The position numbers and the translations under genes were made by a program. Source: CAZAFN01 sp964484795 (GTDB taxonomy: Bacteria; Pseudomonadota; Alphaproteobacteria; Methylaequorales; Methylaequoraceae). Taken from it: a DNA stretch of 64,000 nucleotides. Within the stretch, counting starts at the first letter, position 1. Every line of letters starts with the position of its first letter. Below the pieces are notes generated by a model. The model saw only the letters and a program-made list of their open reading frames with translations. It ran no database searches and was not told the origin of the DNA. Positions 63,849 through 64,000 of the stretch are shown here, in pieces. The stretch is taken from assembly GCA_964484795.1 (NCBI GenBank), contig CAZAFN010000003.1, positions 16,876 to 80,875 of the forward strand, in the 5' to 3' direction.

Positions 63849-64000
63849 ATGCTGAATGACAATTCGAATAATATCTTATTTAAACCAGAGAACTCCTCTG
63901 ATTTGTTGAAGAAATTCTTTGCTGGATCAAACCTTTCAATAGAAAATGCTCCATCATGGCTTCCGAAGGCGGATTTTTCTCGAACGCAAACAGATCTCAT
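63849..64000 (+). CDS. Start of an unidentified gene, cut by the window end
   Basis: ATG 63849, 26 bases after the TolC-family gene, opens a frame that continues to the last base, giving about 50 residues. It starts MLNDNSNNILFKPENSS and contains APSWLPKADFSRTQTDL. AGTAGGTG lies about 15 bases upstream. No family recognised from this fragment, and no signal peptide. Cotranscription with the TolC-family gene is likely. Confidence 0.5.
   Translation, partial: MLNDNSNNILFKPENSSDLLKKFFAGSNLSIENAPSWLPKADFSRTQTDL

Overview
The window is a dense, strongly AT-rich stretch of bacterial chromosome. It most resembles a streamlined, probably free-living (marine-type) alphaproteobacterium. The gene order is typically alphaproteobacterial: rpsB-tsf-pyrH-frr-uppS-cdsA-dxr-rseP-bamA-skp-lpxD-fabZ-lpxA-lpxI-lpxB; trpE-trpG-trpD-trpC-moaC-moeA-lexA; tpiA-secG-pyrG-kdsA-eno-ftsB; dusB-ntrB-ntrC-ntrY-ntrX-trkA-dat-hflX. 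LpxI in place of LpxH, a fused IspDF and GTTC-N7-GTTC SOS boxes point the same way. The genus-level identity is not established. TGA and TAA both serve as ordinary stops, so the code is standard.

Layout. 1-6016: 3' end of proS, lolC, lolD and dnaE; dnaE carries an in-frame TAA. 6026-19996: one long plus-strand block for translation (rpsB, tsf, pyrH, frr), isoprenoid, phospholipid and outer-membrane biogenesis (uppS, cdsA, dxr, rseP, bamA, skp) and lipid A (lpxD, fabZ, lpxA, lpxI, lpxB). 19993-30818: minus-strand block with lexA-gltX-gltA under an SOS promoter, and ppiD-trpEGDC-moaC-moeA. 30856-36062: plus-strand central metabolism. 36052-38132: pncC, pgpA, ispDF on minus. 38157-49239: a ccsA-like membrane protein, dusB, the ntrBC/ntrYX two-component pairs, trkA, dat and hflX; hflX crosses a 10-N assembly gap, and the hfq gene often found before hflX is absent. 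49219-52675: a beta-hydroxyacid dehydrogenase and clpB, which has a one-base frameshift in a homopolymer. 52728-54589: CaiB-type CoA transferase and a rhomboid protease.

54696-64000 is the accessory part. An SOS-controlled umuD-umuC-small-gene operon is followed by a nest of short unrecognised genes. Two of these, on opposite strands, share a short helical domain. A secreted DUF192 protein comes next, then a three-gene module: a coiled-coil protein with four 36-residue repeats, a GAF-GAF-PAS-class III nucleotidyl cyclase, and a class I-like HD phosphodiesterase overlapping the cyclase stop. This looks like a self-contained cyclic-nucleotide circuit with synthesis, allosteric sensing and breakdown in one unit. 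A pair of perfect DnaA boxes in inverted orientation, a TolC-family channel and the start of an unidentified gene end the window.

Genes are packed tightly. Five convergent pairs overlap at their 3' ends, and no intrinsic terminator, tRNA, rRNA, insertion sequence or CRISPR array was seen. No gene-free stretch reaches 300 bases; the longest is about 140 bases before umuD. Several predicted promoters put the transcription start on or next to the start codon, suggesting leaderless mRNAs.
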